A stretch of 64,000 bases of DNA from Pseudorasbora parva (taxonomy: Eukaryota > Chordata > Actinopteri > Cypriniformes > Gobionidae). The stretch spans positions 29,227,660-29,291,659 of the forward strand of contig NC_090173.1 of assembly GCF_024679245.1 (NCBI RefSeq), in the 5' to 3' direction. The notes beneath the pieces are model-generated. The model did not search any database. It had not been told where the DNA came from and worked only from the letters and a program-made list of their open reading frames with translations. This document shows positions 16,425 through 29,470 of the stretch, one piece after another. Position 1 is the first letter of the stretch. Every line of letters starts with the position of its first letter. A program made the position numbers and the translations under genes.

Positions 16425-18404
16425 ATAGCATGCATACGGCTAACAGTTTACATAGCGTGCCATCTGTGCCGCATTCTTCTAACTGGCAGAAGACTCCAAT
16501 ATGGAGGGAAAAACAATAACAAACAGTAAAAAAAGGCTTCGGTTAATCTTTTTTGGTATCAAAAGATTCATTAATAGTCGTTCATTATAACAGACACATA
16601 TTTTGGTGCATTGTTTGGTTTTACATGAGGAGAAAATAAAAGCCAAGCATTTGGGGAAGATAAACCAACCAAAGGCACAGCGCTCAGTGCGTCAGAGTGG
16701 TGCATGCTCATCTGCGGGGACGTTCTCATGCACAAACCACTGCACAATAGCTCAGAGGTCCAACACTGAGGGTTTCCTGCACTTAGTGAACCACAGAGGC
16801 GAAAAAAGGACAGATAACGTACATCAGCGATGATACAATTTCAAGATGTGCTATTTTCAGCATAGCAACATTAATAGGATGAGAAGCAGCAGCTGTCTAA
16901 GTCGACCTCCACTATCATTCGCGAGTCTACAACCATCCGTCGAACCCCAAAAGCTGCACCAGAGGGGTTGAGAGGGGGACGTTCTGCAAGATGTATGGGC
17001 CATACCCTCTCGTGGGTTTGGCCCCTTCCACACGTGTCCTCCCTTAAGGAAAGGCAGCTCTCCCTCCGCCTGGATAAGGGTGGGCACGCCGGGGCCGCCT
17101 CTCTTGGGAGCACATGGGGGAAGACAGCCAATGGAGCGTGACAGGAGTCAGAGCAGCAAGCCAACGCATTGAGCTGACATACACACTGTTTGTGAAATGT
17201 CCTTTAAAAAAAACTAAAGAACTGGATGAGAAAATAAAAGATTTAAAACAAAATGAGACTATCTGAAACAACTCTATCGAACAGTGACACTTAGAGGCGA
17301 AAGGTCACTTGAGAGGAAGCAGTGTCCCTGCGATTGGCTGATTACAGTCAATGAGATAATGCCTGGCTATCATGTTCACATCATGGTCAGACCAACCTGA
17401 ATGGGTCAAACTAGCGGCAATGGACTGGCTAATTACAGAGTAAACAACTCACCCACTCGGACATCACCATTTTCTGTATTGTCCAAAACTAAATGAACTT
17501 GAAATGATCTGTGAGTGGGCCAGTTTTAACAACCACTCAGGTCAGTTGAATTAAAGGTCCACCTCTGCGTCTGTGACCATCATTACACCCCTGGTGTTAA
17601 CTGAGAATCTGATGACTAATGTCCCGGGAAGAAGGTGACAATTATTATTAACAGCCATAACAAAAATGCTAGAAGCAGAAAATAATTCAAATAAAATTCA
17701 AGCTATTATTGAAGCCATTAAAACAAGGACATCACAAACTTATATTTTGAAGTGACATGGTTAATAAAAAGTATGTTAAGATAAACATACAAAACACATA
17801 GGTGACATTTTACGGTAACACTCTACAAAAAGGTCTCCGTTGTTAACATTAGTTCTTGCATTAACTAACAATGAGCAATACATTTGTTACAGTATTTATT
17901 AAACTTTGTTAATTTTAGCTAATAAAAATAAAACTGTATCGCTGTATCATAGTGCATTGACTAACTTGATCAAATACAACTTTTGATTAAAAGTAAAAAG
18001 GAACATTTCATTATAGCATTCATCAATTTAGAATAATGTTAATGTATAAATAACCTATTTTTCATTGCTAATTCTAAACAAATGTTAATTTAAGAGTATG
18101 TTACACTGCTGTTGTTTAAACGTTTGGCGGCAGCTGTTTTTGAAAGAAGTCTCTTCAACAAGTCTGCATCAAAAACACCGTTTTTTAATATAACACAGCT
18201 ATTGTGAAATATGAATACAATTTAAAATAACTTTTCTATTTAAATATATATTAGATTGCAATTTATTTTTGTGACGTCAAAGCACATTTTAAGCATTATT
18301 ACTCCAGTCTTCAGTGTCACATGATACTTCAGAAATCATTCTAATATTGTGATAACATTTATTATTATTATTATTATTACCAATGTTGTAAACAATTGTG
18401 CTGC
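16425..18404. other. rbfox1 intron, mixed unique and repeat DNA
   Basis: 16600-17650 is largely unique, with a GC-richer part around 16900-17110. From 17814 (GGTAACACTCTACAAAAAGG) to about 18075 the sequence resembles one arm of a fish MITE rich in TTAACATTAGTT and TTAACTAAC motifs; its partner end was not found. Frames at 16857-17271 have no recognised domain. Confidence 0.45.
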
Positions 18405-18841
18405 TTAAAGCTACACTGTGTGATATTTTCCTCATCTAGCGGTGTAAAGGTATATGACCATCCAGTGAATAATAGTTTCTGTTCCTCTCAATTCTGATTT
18501 TGTTTTAACTGCTACGGTGGCTTATTTAGTCCTAGATTAACATGGCAATCCCCCTCTTCAAATTCGACACGGTGCCATCGGGTGTTAAAACGTGAAAGGC
18601 GAAGCTTGAATTTATGGGTATGTCCCTCTTTGGCTAATGTACTTTCAAGATGGAGGAGCAACATGCCGACCAGCATTCGAACCCCTCACCCATATGTATT
18701 TTCAATGGTATATTATAAACTTACGAGAATACTTTATTACTTGAAAGAAGTAAATATACATTAATGAGCACATATATTTTTGAAAGAACTAAGTGTTTTT
18801 AGCTAAGAATAAACAAAAAAAGTTACACAGTGTAGCTTTAA
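18405..18841. mobile_element. Palindromic MITE, TTAAAGCTACACTG termini
   Basis: Left end TTAAAGCTACACTGTGT and right end ACACAGTGTAGCTTTAA are inverted repeats bounded by TTAA on both sides. Non-coding, 437 bp. A TTAA border is typical of piggyBac-like or Kolobok-like targets. The 60-codon frame inside is not a known protein. Confidence 0.7.
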
Positions 18842-19246
18842 TTTTTTTTTTGTGAAAGCCAAAAACAACATTTATTCGAACAAAAAATGTGTATATCATT
18901 GTAAATGGCACTGGCACTTTACTGGCACTATTTTTATTTCTGTTCAAAACGGTGGGTAAACGGCTCCTAAATTAACAACACATTACTTTTACAACAGAAA
19001 CGAATTAATGGTAAACTTACTTAAGCTGCATGAACAATGCCTTTCTTCTAGAGCTGCAGTACAGCCAAAACAATATTTGTTGCATTAATTTCTGATTTTC
19101 TGACTTCTGATTTTTTCCCTCCATTGATAGCTATGCAACTATGACTTTGACACTTCAAAAAGTTAATTAAGAGATTGTAAAACTAAACCACGTGATTTTT
19201 TTTACATATAAACTTTCATCAACTCACACAATAGTTGTGGTAAATA

Positions 19247-20870
19247 CAGTCCCTGACAAAAGTCTTGTCGCTTGTGTACAAATTGACCTAAAGTGCCGCT
19301 GAAATATATTTCTAATCAAGATTTTTTTTTACAAGAAATGGCTCATTTTAATCCCACCAGCATTTGTGATAATGTTTCAGTGAAAAACCAAACTTTCAAA
19401 AAGTATTCTAATATTCACAGCTTGGTAAAGCCCATTGAGTCAATTTTTGCAAAGACATAAGTGTTGTCACCTTGTCATATGAGCTTATCCTGTGACTAAT
19501 AATGGATCAATTAGGTCTCAAGTGTGTATAAAAAGAACCCCAGTAGGCTAGACCTTCACATCAACTGCAACTAGACCTCTGCAAACATGCCTAAGATTCA
19601 CCCAGAGACTAAAGTTTTGATTATCAAGAGGCTGAAAACCAGATCCACTGCTGATGTGGCAGACACCTTCAATGTGTCTCAGCGTCAAGTACAGAGGATA
19701 AAAAAAAGATTTGAAGAGACTGGAGACGTTTTTGACAAGCCCAGGTTAGGCAGACCCCGCAAGACAACTGCTCGAGAGGACCGTTTGTTGGCTTGAAAAT
19801 CCAAGGCCAACCCATTTTCCACTGCAGCAGAGCTCCACGAGACCTGGTCACCTGAAGTCCCTGTGTCAACCAGAACAGTTTGTCGGATTCTGTCTCGAAA
19901 TGGCCTCCATGGTTGAATCAGTGCCCAGAAGCCAGCACTAAACAAAAGACAATTGAAAAACCGTGTTGCATTTGCCAAGGCCCACAGCCTGCTAAAAGGA
20001 TGGACCCTGGAAAAGTGGCAGAAGGTGGATTTTTCAGATGATTCTTTAGTTGAATTACACCACAGTCGCCTCAAATATTGCAGGAGACCTACTGGAGCCA
20101 GAATGGATCCGAGATTCACCCAGAAAACAGTGAAGTTTGGTGGCGGAAAAATCATGGTCTGGGGTTACATCCAGTATGGGGGTGTGCGAGAGATCTGCAG
20201 GGTGGAAGGCAACATCAATAGTCTAAAATACCAAGAAATCTTAGCTACCTCTTATATTCCCAACCATAAAAGAGGCCAAATTCTGCAGGAGGACGGTGCT
20301 CCATCGTACTTCCATCTCCACATCAAAGTTCCTCAAGGCGAAGTAGATCAAGATGCTCCAGGATTGGGCAGCCCAGTCACCAGACATGAACATCATTGAG
20401 CATATGTGGGGTAGGATGAAAGAGGACGCATGGAAGACGAAACCAAAGAATAATGATGAACTCTGGGAGGCATGCAAGACTGCTTTCTTAGCTATTCCTG
20501 ATGACTTCATCAATAAATTGTATGAATCCTTGCCAAACCGCATGGATGCAGTCCTTCAAGCTCATGGAAGTCATACAAGATATTACATTTGGATCTCACA
20601 GCACCACAACTTAATTTGCTGACATATTTTTGTATTTGCTGTAAATTTGTTCAGTTTCTGTATAGGCGACAAAACTTTTGTTTTGCCAAAATTTGACCTT
20701 TCCGTCTTGATTAAATGATAAATATTTTTTCTGTGAACATTATTTATTTCAGTGCATTAAACTAGCTTTTCATATGAGCTATTTTTAACACCAATTAATT
20801 AATTAAAAGCCAGGTTAATATCAGGTATTTCTAGAAAATAGATAAGCGACAAGACTTTTGTCAGGGACTG
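19247..20870 (+). mobile_element. Tc1-like transposon, complete ends, dead
   Basis: A 1,624-bp element with terminal inverted repeats beginning CAGTCCCTGACAAAAGTCTT and flanked by TA dinucleotides (19245-19246 and 20871-20872), the Tc1/mariner target duplication. It lies in the rbfox1 intron on the opposite strand. The single transposase gene is broken (see 19587-20622). Both ends look intact. Confidence 0.93.
19587..20622 (+). pseudogene. Tc1-like transposase, inactivated
   Basis: The reading starts MPKIHPETKVLIIKRLKTRS, a paired-type DNA-binding domain with two helix-turn-helix parts and a GRPRKTT hook (residues about 50-65). DDE region: VDFSDDS holds the first Asp, QEDGAP the second and NIIEHMW the Glu. 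Two in-frame TGA codons occur (about 19794 and 19913), both at sites where CGA is expected, which suggests CpG decay. Small indels around 20300-20350 shift the frame, so the C-terminal part continues in another frame from 20353. No active enzyme can be made. Confidence 0.9.
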
Positions 20871-21260
20871 TATAAGCTGAAGCATTTTTGCTTGACGTGC
20901 GAGAACCAATGAGGTTCATTCTCTTGTTACACAGCACGTTTCAGCTTCAGCAAGAACCAATGAGGCTTGTTTTTGCAAGTTAAGTTGAGCTTCTGTTTAT
21001 GTTTTCTGATCAGTGTTTATATGTGAATAAGTATAAATCGTATCTGTTTGTCATATATAGTGATAATGTCTATTCAGAAAATTTAGACTATATGGATTAG
21101 TTTTACAATCCCTTCATTAACTTTTTGAAGCGTCAATGTGGTAGTTGCATAGCTACCAATAAAGGGACAGAAAGTTCTCAGATTCCATCAAAAATATCTT
21201 TATATTTGTTTTGAATACGAACAAACGTTTTACAGGTTTGTAACGAAGGGTGAGTAAATG

Positions 21261-21587
21261 TAGCCTGGCTCCGACCTCCAACGTATTTTCAGTCAATTTT
21301 CATTTCCATCTGGGATTGCAGCATAATCTCTGGTTTCCTCCAGTCAAATTTGAACCGGTCCAAATAGCGAACAGAGGGAGAAGCTGAGAACGATGACGTT
21401 AATGTTGTGCGCTAGTTTGAGATTACATATGTCATAACCAAACATTAACGATTGGTTATGGCAGATCCAGAGTGGCTCTGGGCAGATCCAATCATTTTAA
21501 TCTTTAACAGAGTACCCGCCTTCAAGGAAGTTAACGCTTGACTCTTTGTACAAATTAAATGTACGAGAGTCTGGTAGGACCAAGCTA
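21261..21587. mobile_element. TAGCC-ended element, short copy
   Basis: It begins TAGCCTGGCTCCGACC and ends GGTAGGACCAAGCTA. The flanking nonamers, GAGTAAATG and GAGTATTTC, match at six of nine positions, which could be a worn 9-bp duplication. The ends resemble those of the elements at 39261-40041 and 62403-62921. Non-coding. Confidence 0.55.
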
Positions 21588-23439
21588 GAGTATTTCATGT
21601 TTTCATTTTTGTGTAAACTTTTTAAAAAATATAAATAAAAATCTTACTAACCCAAACTTCTTGATCAAAAGCCTAGTGTATGTAGAAATCAACATTAACC
21701 TAGATTAATACATGTATCGTTCATGTTAGCTATAGCATCAACTAATGTTAACAAATAGGAACATATTGCAAATTGTCACTGCAAAAGTATATTATTGGAT
21801 TCTTGTGGAAAGTAAATACTGTTCAATATGCATTTATGAAATCCACCACAAGGTCTCTCACATTGACCACTGAAAATACGGCACTGCGCTTTATCAAAAC
21901 AGCAATAAAAACCATCTATTACTGTATAAAACGTCCCTCTGGGGGCTGATTGGTTATCACCTACAGTACTCCAACAAACAACGAAAAGATGAGAATGGGG
22001 GAAAAAAATCACCGTCTAGGCCTCTTTTGTTTGCAGATGAAGGATCAGTTGTGAGGAACGTCTTGGATCTAAAAACAGCTCCAGCCAGATGAGGTCATAG
22101 CTTTGGATGCCTGTAAAGTTTTGCTTTCTCTCGGCTCAGAAAGTGAAGGAAAGAGATAGAGAGAGCGAGAGGGGAGAAGGGGAGGGGGGAGGTATAATGG
22201 CTTTTCCAGATGTGGTTTTGCTCCCTTCTGCTCTGGCACTAAAAAAGAAATTTGAACACTAAGGTAGGATAGGCAATGAAAATCTGGACGCTGTTCGCAA
22301 GAATGCTCACATTTTCCTTCAAATCAATGAAATGGTTTCAACATTCTGTCTGGTGATCAAATAGTCTAATTATACAACAGGAGTTTCTTTTTCCCCGCCA
22401 TGCAATACAAATGTAGACATTTTCGAAGAATTGTTAAATGCAGTAAATGCAAATATGTGCTAATTTAGTTTATATGACACATGCAACTCAAAATCATAAA
22501 ATGGGTAATTTTGCCCCTTTACTTGGGCCAAAAAGCCCCCCAAGCTCTCCCCAGCTGCCATCCGAACTAGCTCTATTTCCTTTTCCCATTACATATCAGA
22601 TCAGAAAGGCATTCCTTTTCAATAAAAATGTCTAACGTGTTTAATAATAAGTGTTTTTCATTTAGGGGAAGGTAAACAGACGTGCTGAATTAGAGAAGAT
22701 AAAAGTGAGTGGGTCCAATATCATCGGTCATAAAAAGTGGGTGGAGCTTGTCCCACCCTCATACAATGGTTATGATGCCCATGCCTACATGTTATGATGG
22801 AAAATGAAGTTTGAAATGTACTATTATATATAAACTAAAAACTAAAATAAATAAAAAAAAAACACCTCTTGGGGCAGCTTACAATAAGGGCGTCGTTACA
22901 AACAAAAAATGTACTACAATACAAACAATAAATAAATAAACCACAAATCCCCCAATTAACAAATAAAAGTTCTCTTGAAGCCAAATAATAACTTTGCATG
23001 AAGAACACACCAAACTTTTACACCTCAAGTCATGAATGTAAGAAAATAATGAGATCGTTTAGATTTTTAACTATCCCCCAAAAAAACTAATTCTCTAGCC
23101 ACTTCTTGTTACTACGCAGAATTGCATTTAATCATACAATTTTAGAATAAAATTTTTTTTTTTAAAAACCTAGAGGGAACTAAATTCAGCGAGGGCACTT
23201 TGTACTCTGGGTTGGTGGAATAACACACAGATAGTCAATTATTCATGGAAATGCCCTGAAACATATGAAATATTAAGGCGGGCTACAGCACTGATGTCCT
23301 TGGAGGGCAGATCACGGAGGGCACCTCAATCCACAGCACAATCCAAAAAACCTGAACCGTGACGAGCAATGCCATCAAGAAGAGCCGGAGATCGAGAAAG
23401 CGGTAAAGAAAGAGATATACTGTAGAGAGCGGCGCTTAC
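21588..23439. other. rbfox1 intron before 243-nt exon
   Basis: AT-rich intron with no recognised gene. 21690-21750 (CATCAACTAATGTTAACAAAT) resembles a MITE arm of the kind at 17814. UGCAUG in transcript sense lies at 22399-22404 and 22480-22485, about 1 kb downstream of the 243-nt exon. Nothing else recognised. Confidence 0.5.
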
Positions 23440-23682
23440 TGTGGCTGTGCCGGAGACCGCCTGTATGCTGTTGTCTGGTCCGCTGGGCTCACTGTGCGTC
23501 TGGGCAGGGGGGTACATGTTCAGTGTGTGCTCTGCCACGGGGGTCTGGCCCGAGTAGTCTGGAGTCGGGTGAGGGTGGGACGGCGTGTATTCAGCAGGAA
23601 TGCCGTTCTGAGGGGGAGCGAACTGGGCCGATGGGTAAGGCTGGGCCATGGTTTCTGGGGGTGCTGGGGCGTCTTGATTACC
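23440..23682 (-). CDS. rbfox1: RBFOX1 exon, 243 nt, N-terminal domain
   Basis: Minus-strand exon of 81 codons, phase 0 on both sides, acceptor CTCTGTTTAATCAG and donor GTAAGCGC. It encodes [20 protein letters not shown], then [20 protein letters not shown] and, at the end, IQAVSGTAT. This Pro/Gln/Ser/Thr-rich region precedes the RRM in RBFOX1, is predicted unstructured, and is shared by isoforms that differ in their first exon. An internal Met (TMAQPY) could serve as a start if an upstream coding exon is skipped. The open frame around it extends into intron on both sides, which is not coding. Confidence 0.96.
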
Positions 23683-25525
<1,843 letters not shown>

Positions 25526-25877
25526 CATGGTCTGTTTAAATACTCGATTCTGATTGGCTGGAAGGTATGCAGTAAAAGCGTTTAATGCACAGGTAGTTCC
25601 AGTCAGTTTGATTACAGATCTAAATTAATCCACCACTATAAACATTCGTAACCATGGTTATTTCAGATTCTTCTCATTTTAGTAAAGTACTACTTAAATT
25701 TTGACATTTCACATCAAATATTGCTTTTTTTTCTCTAGCTTTATTTCAGTTAATGAAGACTATTGTTTAATAGTGTATGTGTTTGCTTTCATTTCTTTGA
25801 CTTGAGGAAAGACTCAGTGTTCTAAGAGTATATGTATCTTTTCCAAGATACAGAGAAATGTATTTAAAGAGATGACT

Positions 25878-26074
25878 TTAAGGTTCACCCAAAAATGAAA
25901 ATGATGTCTTCATTTACTCAACCTCATGTCTATTCTTCTGCAGAAACATTTTTTTGACAAATATTGTTGTCTATGCAAATAAAGTCATATGGACCCCATT
26001 ATACAACAAATTATTCTGCAGAAGACAGAAAGTCTTATAGGTTTGATGTGAGGGCGAGTAAACAATGACTTTAA
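25878..26074. mobile_element. Short palindromic MITE, TTAAGGTTCACCC type
   Basis: It begins TTAAGGTTCACCCAAAAATG and ends in the worn inverse GTGAGGGCGAGTAAACAATG ... TTAA. Inverted arms include TTCTGCAGAA. It is a smaller relative of the copies at 2663 and 47890. Confidence 0.6.
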
Positions 26075-26095
26075 ACATTTATTTTCATTTTTATA

Positions 26096-26296
26096 CTGTA
26101 AAAAAAATTCAGGTCCCAATGGAACATTTTTTAGTGACTGATCATATCAAAATGTTTTAGTCAGCCACGTTGAATTTCTGTGAATTAAACTGCATCAATT
26201 CACAGAAATTCAATTTGGACAACTGAAAAATTTAGATGTGATCAGTCACTAGAACATTTTCAATTAGAGACCTGCATTTTATTTTTATAGTGTAGG
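26096..26296. mobile_element. Foldback MITE, ACTGTAAAAAA type
   Basis: TTCAGGTCCCAATGGAACAT and AGTGACTGATCA are mirrored by TGATCAGTCACT and AGAGACCTG. An inner hairpin (GAATTTCTGTGAATT against AATTCACAGAAATTC) is also present. Ends TACTGTA and TAGTGTA. Confidence 0.6.
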
Positions 26297-28489
26297 TGAA
26301 ATATCCCTTGAAGAAAGTATGTGTAGACAATTCTTAAGAACAGTTTCTGCTTTTTTCTCCATTTATTCTCACTGCAGTCTAGGATAAATGATTTAAAAGA
26401 GATTTTAAAGAGACCTTATTTGTTATTTTCCATTCTTACAAGAGGAAACACTTCGTGACACACTTCATACACACACGCTCACATCTTCTCCATGCCAAAC
26501 CCTAAGTTATGTAGGCAGAGAGATCCCAGCACCCACAGGCCTGTCGAGAACACACTCTGAAACGGGACAACTGTACATGATAAAACAAAGAGAAATACAC
26601 TTTCCCACCACTTTCTCTGCTCTGACCATAATGCCACACAACACAGAAACACCCCCTACGTACAAAGTGTAGGATAAAAGGAGAGAAAATCAACAGTCCT
26701 CTCTGTGATTTAAAGGAATAATATTCCAGTCAAAAATTAAAATCTGTCATAATTTACTCACTCTCATGTTGTTCCAAACCCATATGACTTTCATATACAA
26801 TAGCATACAATAGCATTGCGTGAGGAATATGCTGAAATTTAATTTACTGACTTCGCTTTAATTCTCCATGGGTTCTCATGAGTAAAGTAGTGATGCCAGA
26901 TCCAAGAAAAAACAGTTCTTTTGAGTCTTTTCAATGAATACGTTTTATTTTTTGCTTTTAGTTTTATGTTTTAATTTGTTGCTATTTTTTGAAAAACTGG
27001 AATAAATTATTTGTTCAAGTTTCAGTGAGCTGGTTGCCCACTGGAGAGTAAGACTATAAATGAAAAATTGGTTTGAAAGTATCAGATGACTTTTTAGTAG
27101 TGCATAGAATGAATATAAGGTTATAGATCACATTTAAATACTTTTATAGTACTTTTGCATTCTTTTTAAAGCTTGACAGCTCCAGTATAGCTAATGTACG
27201 AACAAATAAAAATGTATACCTTGAATGCAATGCAAGTAACTTTGGATAAAAGCTGTCAAATGTAAGTACTGAGAAGAGCATTCAGGATGTTCTTAAAAAA
27301 AAAAAAGCACCTTTTGTATTCTCCAGAAGTCAGTCACACAGCTTCAGAACAACATGTAAATAATGACAGGATTTTCATTCTTGGCAAGTCGAACGAGCCG
27401 AGAAGAGCCAGGAGGGAAGCCGCAACTTGCTACTCTGTAAACGGGACCTTGTAAAAAAAATCCCTGCTGTTCCTTAAGCAGATGTTACACACATCACGCT
27501 GTTTCCCATTAACACCATCAGCACTTCGCATAGCACATTTATATTCAAGAGCGGGCACACCACGCCATAATTAGACTATCATTTGATCAGGAGTGCTAAA
27601 CTCTTTATGCACAAGTGTCAAAGACGTTAAGGGGAGGGTGGAAAGAAAGTTTGTGAAAAGACAGCGGTGCCTCCGCAGTGTGGGAAGCCCCTGTTGGTGC
27701 ATGTCTGCTGGGAGCTCTACATTTGTGGTCATTATAGTCGTGCCGTCGCTGAGATTTTTTGGAGGCCCTTGTAAAATAGCTGTTGGCAAACACTGGGAGA
27801 AAAAAATCCAATGGCAGACAGTCAGGCTTAGCTAAACGCTTTGGCCTCCACCCTAATGAGAACCACATTTGGAGGACTGAAATATGTTTTACGTGGCAGC
27901 GCGCTGGATTCATCACTTCACTGTGCTCGACTTCCAGGCAAACACTTAAACAAACGCAGCTATAAAAAAAGTGCCTTTGTTTTGGTAAAGGGCTTTTTAC
28001 GACACTTTGCAAATACAATTCCGCACACGATGAGACTACTCCTCCCTCGCTCTCGTAGGCGAGAAGTTGCTCTAAATTTTGCGTGTACGCGAATAGACGC
28101 CGTTTGCGGTGGTGATGAGTTCAACCCCAATGATGGAAAGCCAGGTGGAGCATAGTAACGCGAAAGTGGTGTGTGTCAATATAGTTCTGAGCGGTAGTGT
28201 TTGACTATTATGGAGCCAAATAAACCGTTTGAAGAGCAGCGTGTCTAACTCTCGCCGGGCTCACTCAGGCGCTGGATGACAGAATCCGGCTCATTTAAAT
28301 GACCGTGGCTGCCAAATTTGTAAGTAAAGTTACCTAGACCAACACGAAAGAGAGCTTAGAGATAGACAGGAGAGAAATGAAAAAGAAAGAGATGGTGAAA
28401 TGTGTGAAAAGAGAGATGGAAAGCAAAACAGCTGCTGATAAGGCAGCCTGAAAAAGAGTAGCTGAAGGGGGCTCCCTCTTTCTTCAAAG

Positions 28490-28491
<2 letters not shown>
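26297..28491. other. Intronic sequence with a MITE fragment
   Basis: 26710-26880 starts TTTAAAGGAATAATATTCC and carries CTCATGTTGTTCCAAACC, which matches the common fish foldback family; the far end was not located. 27360-28330 is mostly unique with CpG-containing stretches (about 28020-28170). Frames at 27571-28155 overlap on both strands without any domain. Confidence 0.45.

Positions 28492-28548
<57 letters not shown>
28492..28548. repeat. (CT)n microsatellite
   Basis: 57-base CT repeat, (GA)n in rbfox1 sense. Confidence 0.96.
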
Positions 28549-28555
<7 letters not shown>

Positions 28556-29224
28556 CTCTTGAACGCTGTCATACACAAGCCACTCGCTCCACTGTGCAGC
28601 CACAGCACAAAAGGAAGACGGGCAGGAGAAGAAAAAATGCAGTAATGCGCTTGGTAAGCAGAATAACAGGGAAAAAAATACCTGTTCCACCATCTTGCTC
28701 CCTTTTTCCTCCATAAACTAAGCAGCTGCCTTAGTCCCAATCCCTGCAGCATCTGCCTAAAGCAAGCATCAATTATAGATGAGGGTGTGTGTTCAACCGC
28801 TGTGTGTAGCGAGAGGGAGAGCATGAGTGTGTGAGTATGTGAGTGGGAGGGAAAGGAGGGGTGAAGAAGGAGGGAACTAAAGCAAGAGAAAGCTAAGCTC
28901 CAAAATATCTCTCTCTCTCTGTTCATAACTAATGTGCGACCCTCTGAAATGTTGGAGATTTAGGCCATTTGGCGGGAGTGTAAACTAAATTCAATATAGA
29001 GCTGTGATATAGATTGCGAAATATACAAAAGCTAAGGCTTTTGTCTATCTGTGAATGTGCAGTTGATGGATTTGTATACATGTATTGCTGATGGTGAAAT
29101 AAATACTAATCTCTGAATCACTCTTTTTTAAACATAGGTTTTAAAGTATGAAGTACAGAGCCCTAAAGGGACATAGTTATTGGAAAATAAATTAAATAGG
29201 ATGTAAAATTACATTTCAATGCTT
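28549..29224. other. Intronic sequence
   Basis: Purine/pyrimidine-biased, with a short (TC)n run near 28908-28920. The 198-codon minus-strand frame (28330-28926) is mostly Arg-Glu and Ser-Leu repeat translation and is not a gene. Confidence 0.5.
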
Positions 29225-29470
29225 TCGGGGGAGTTGTGGCCTAATGGTTAGGGAGTCACACTGGTAACCCGAAGGTTGAGGGGTCGATTTTCAATAGCGG
29301 CGGGAAATGACTGAGGTTTCTTTTGAGCAAGACACCTAACCCCCAATTGTTCCCTGGGTGCCACAGCAAAATAGCCTCTGTTTGAAGTAACACTACTCCT
29401 AATGTATGTGCAATAACTTGGATGGGTTAAATGCAAAGGACAAATTCTGAGTATTGGTGTGGCGAGCAGG
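29225..29470 (+). mobile_element. tRNA-derived SINE (V-SINE/HAmo-like)
   Basis: The 5' part GTTGTGGCCTAATGGTTAGG contains a tRNA A-box-like TGGCCTAATGG. GGTAACCCGAAGGTTGAGGG is a B-box-like region. The middle has GAGCAAGACACCTAACCCCC and CCTGGGTGCCACAGCA, and the tail GATGGGTTAAATGCAAAGGA followed by AATTCTGAGTATTGG. This order is typical of tRNA-headed SINEs widespread in fish, and the tail matches what I know of the V-SINE group. It is non-coding. Confidence 0.75.

Larger units (their letters stand above)
19095..21180. mobile_element. Foldback element split by Tc1 insertion
   Basis: The sequence left of the Tc1 element (about 19112-19190, with CATTGATAGCTATGCAACTA and AAAAAGTTAATTAAGAGATT) reappears inverted on its right (about 21099-21176, with TAGTTGCATAGCTACCAATA). 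The Tc1-like element therefore inserted between the arms of an older palindrome. Outer limits are uncertain. Confidence 0.6.

Noticed and set aside
28330..28926. 198-codon minus-strand frame starting MNREREIFW, superficially like the RBFOX1 start MNCEREQLR
   Set aside because: Similarity ends after a few residues, there is no donor at the matching position, and most of the frame is (CT)n translation.
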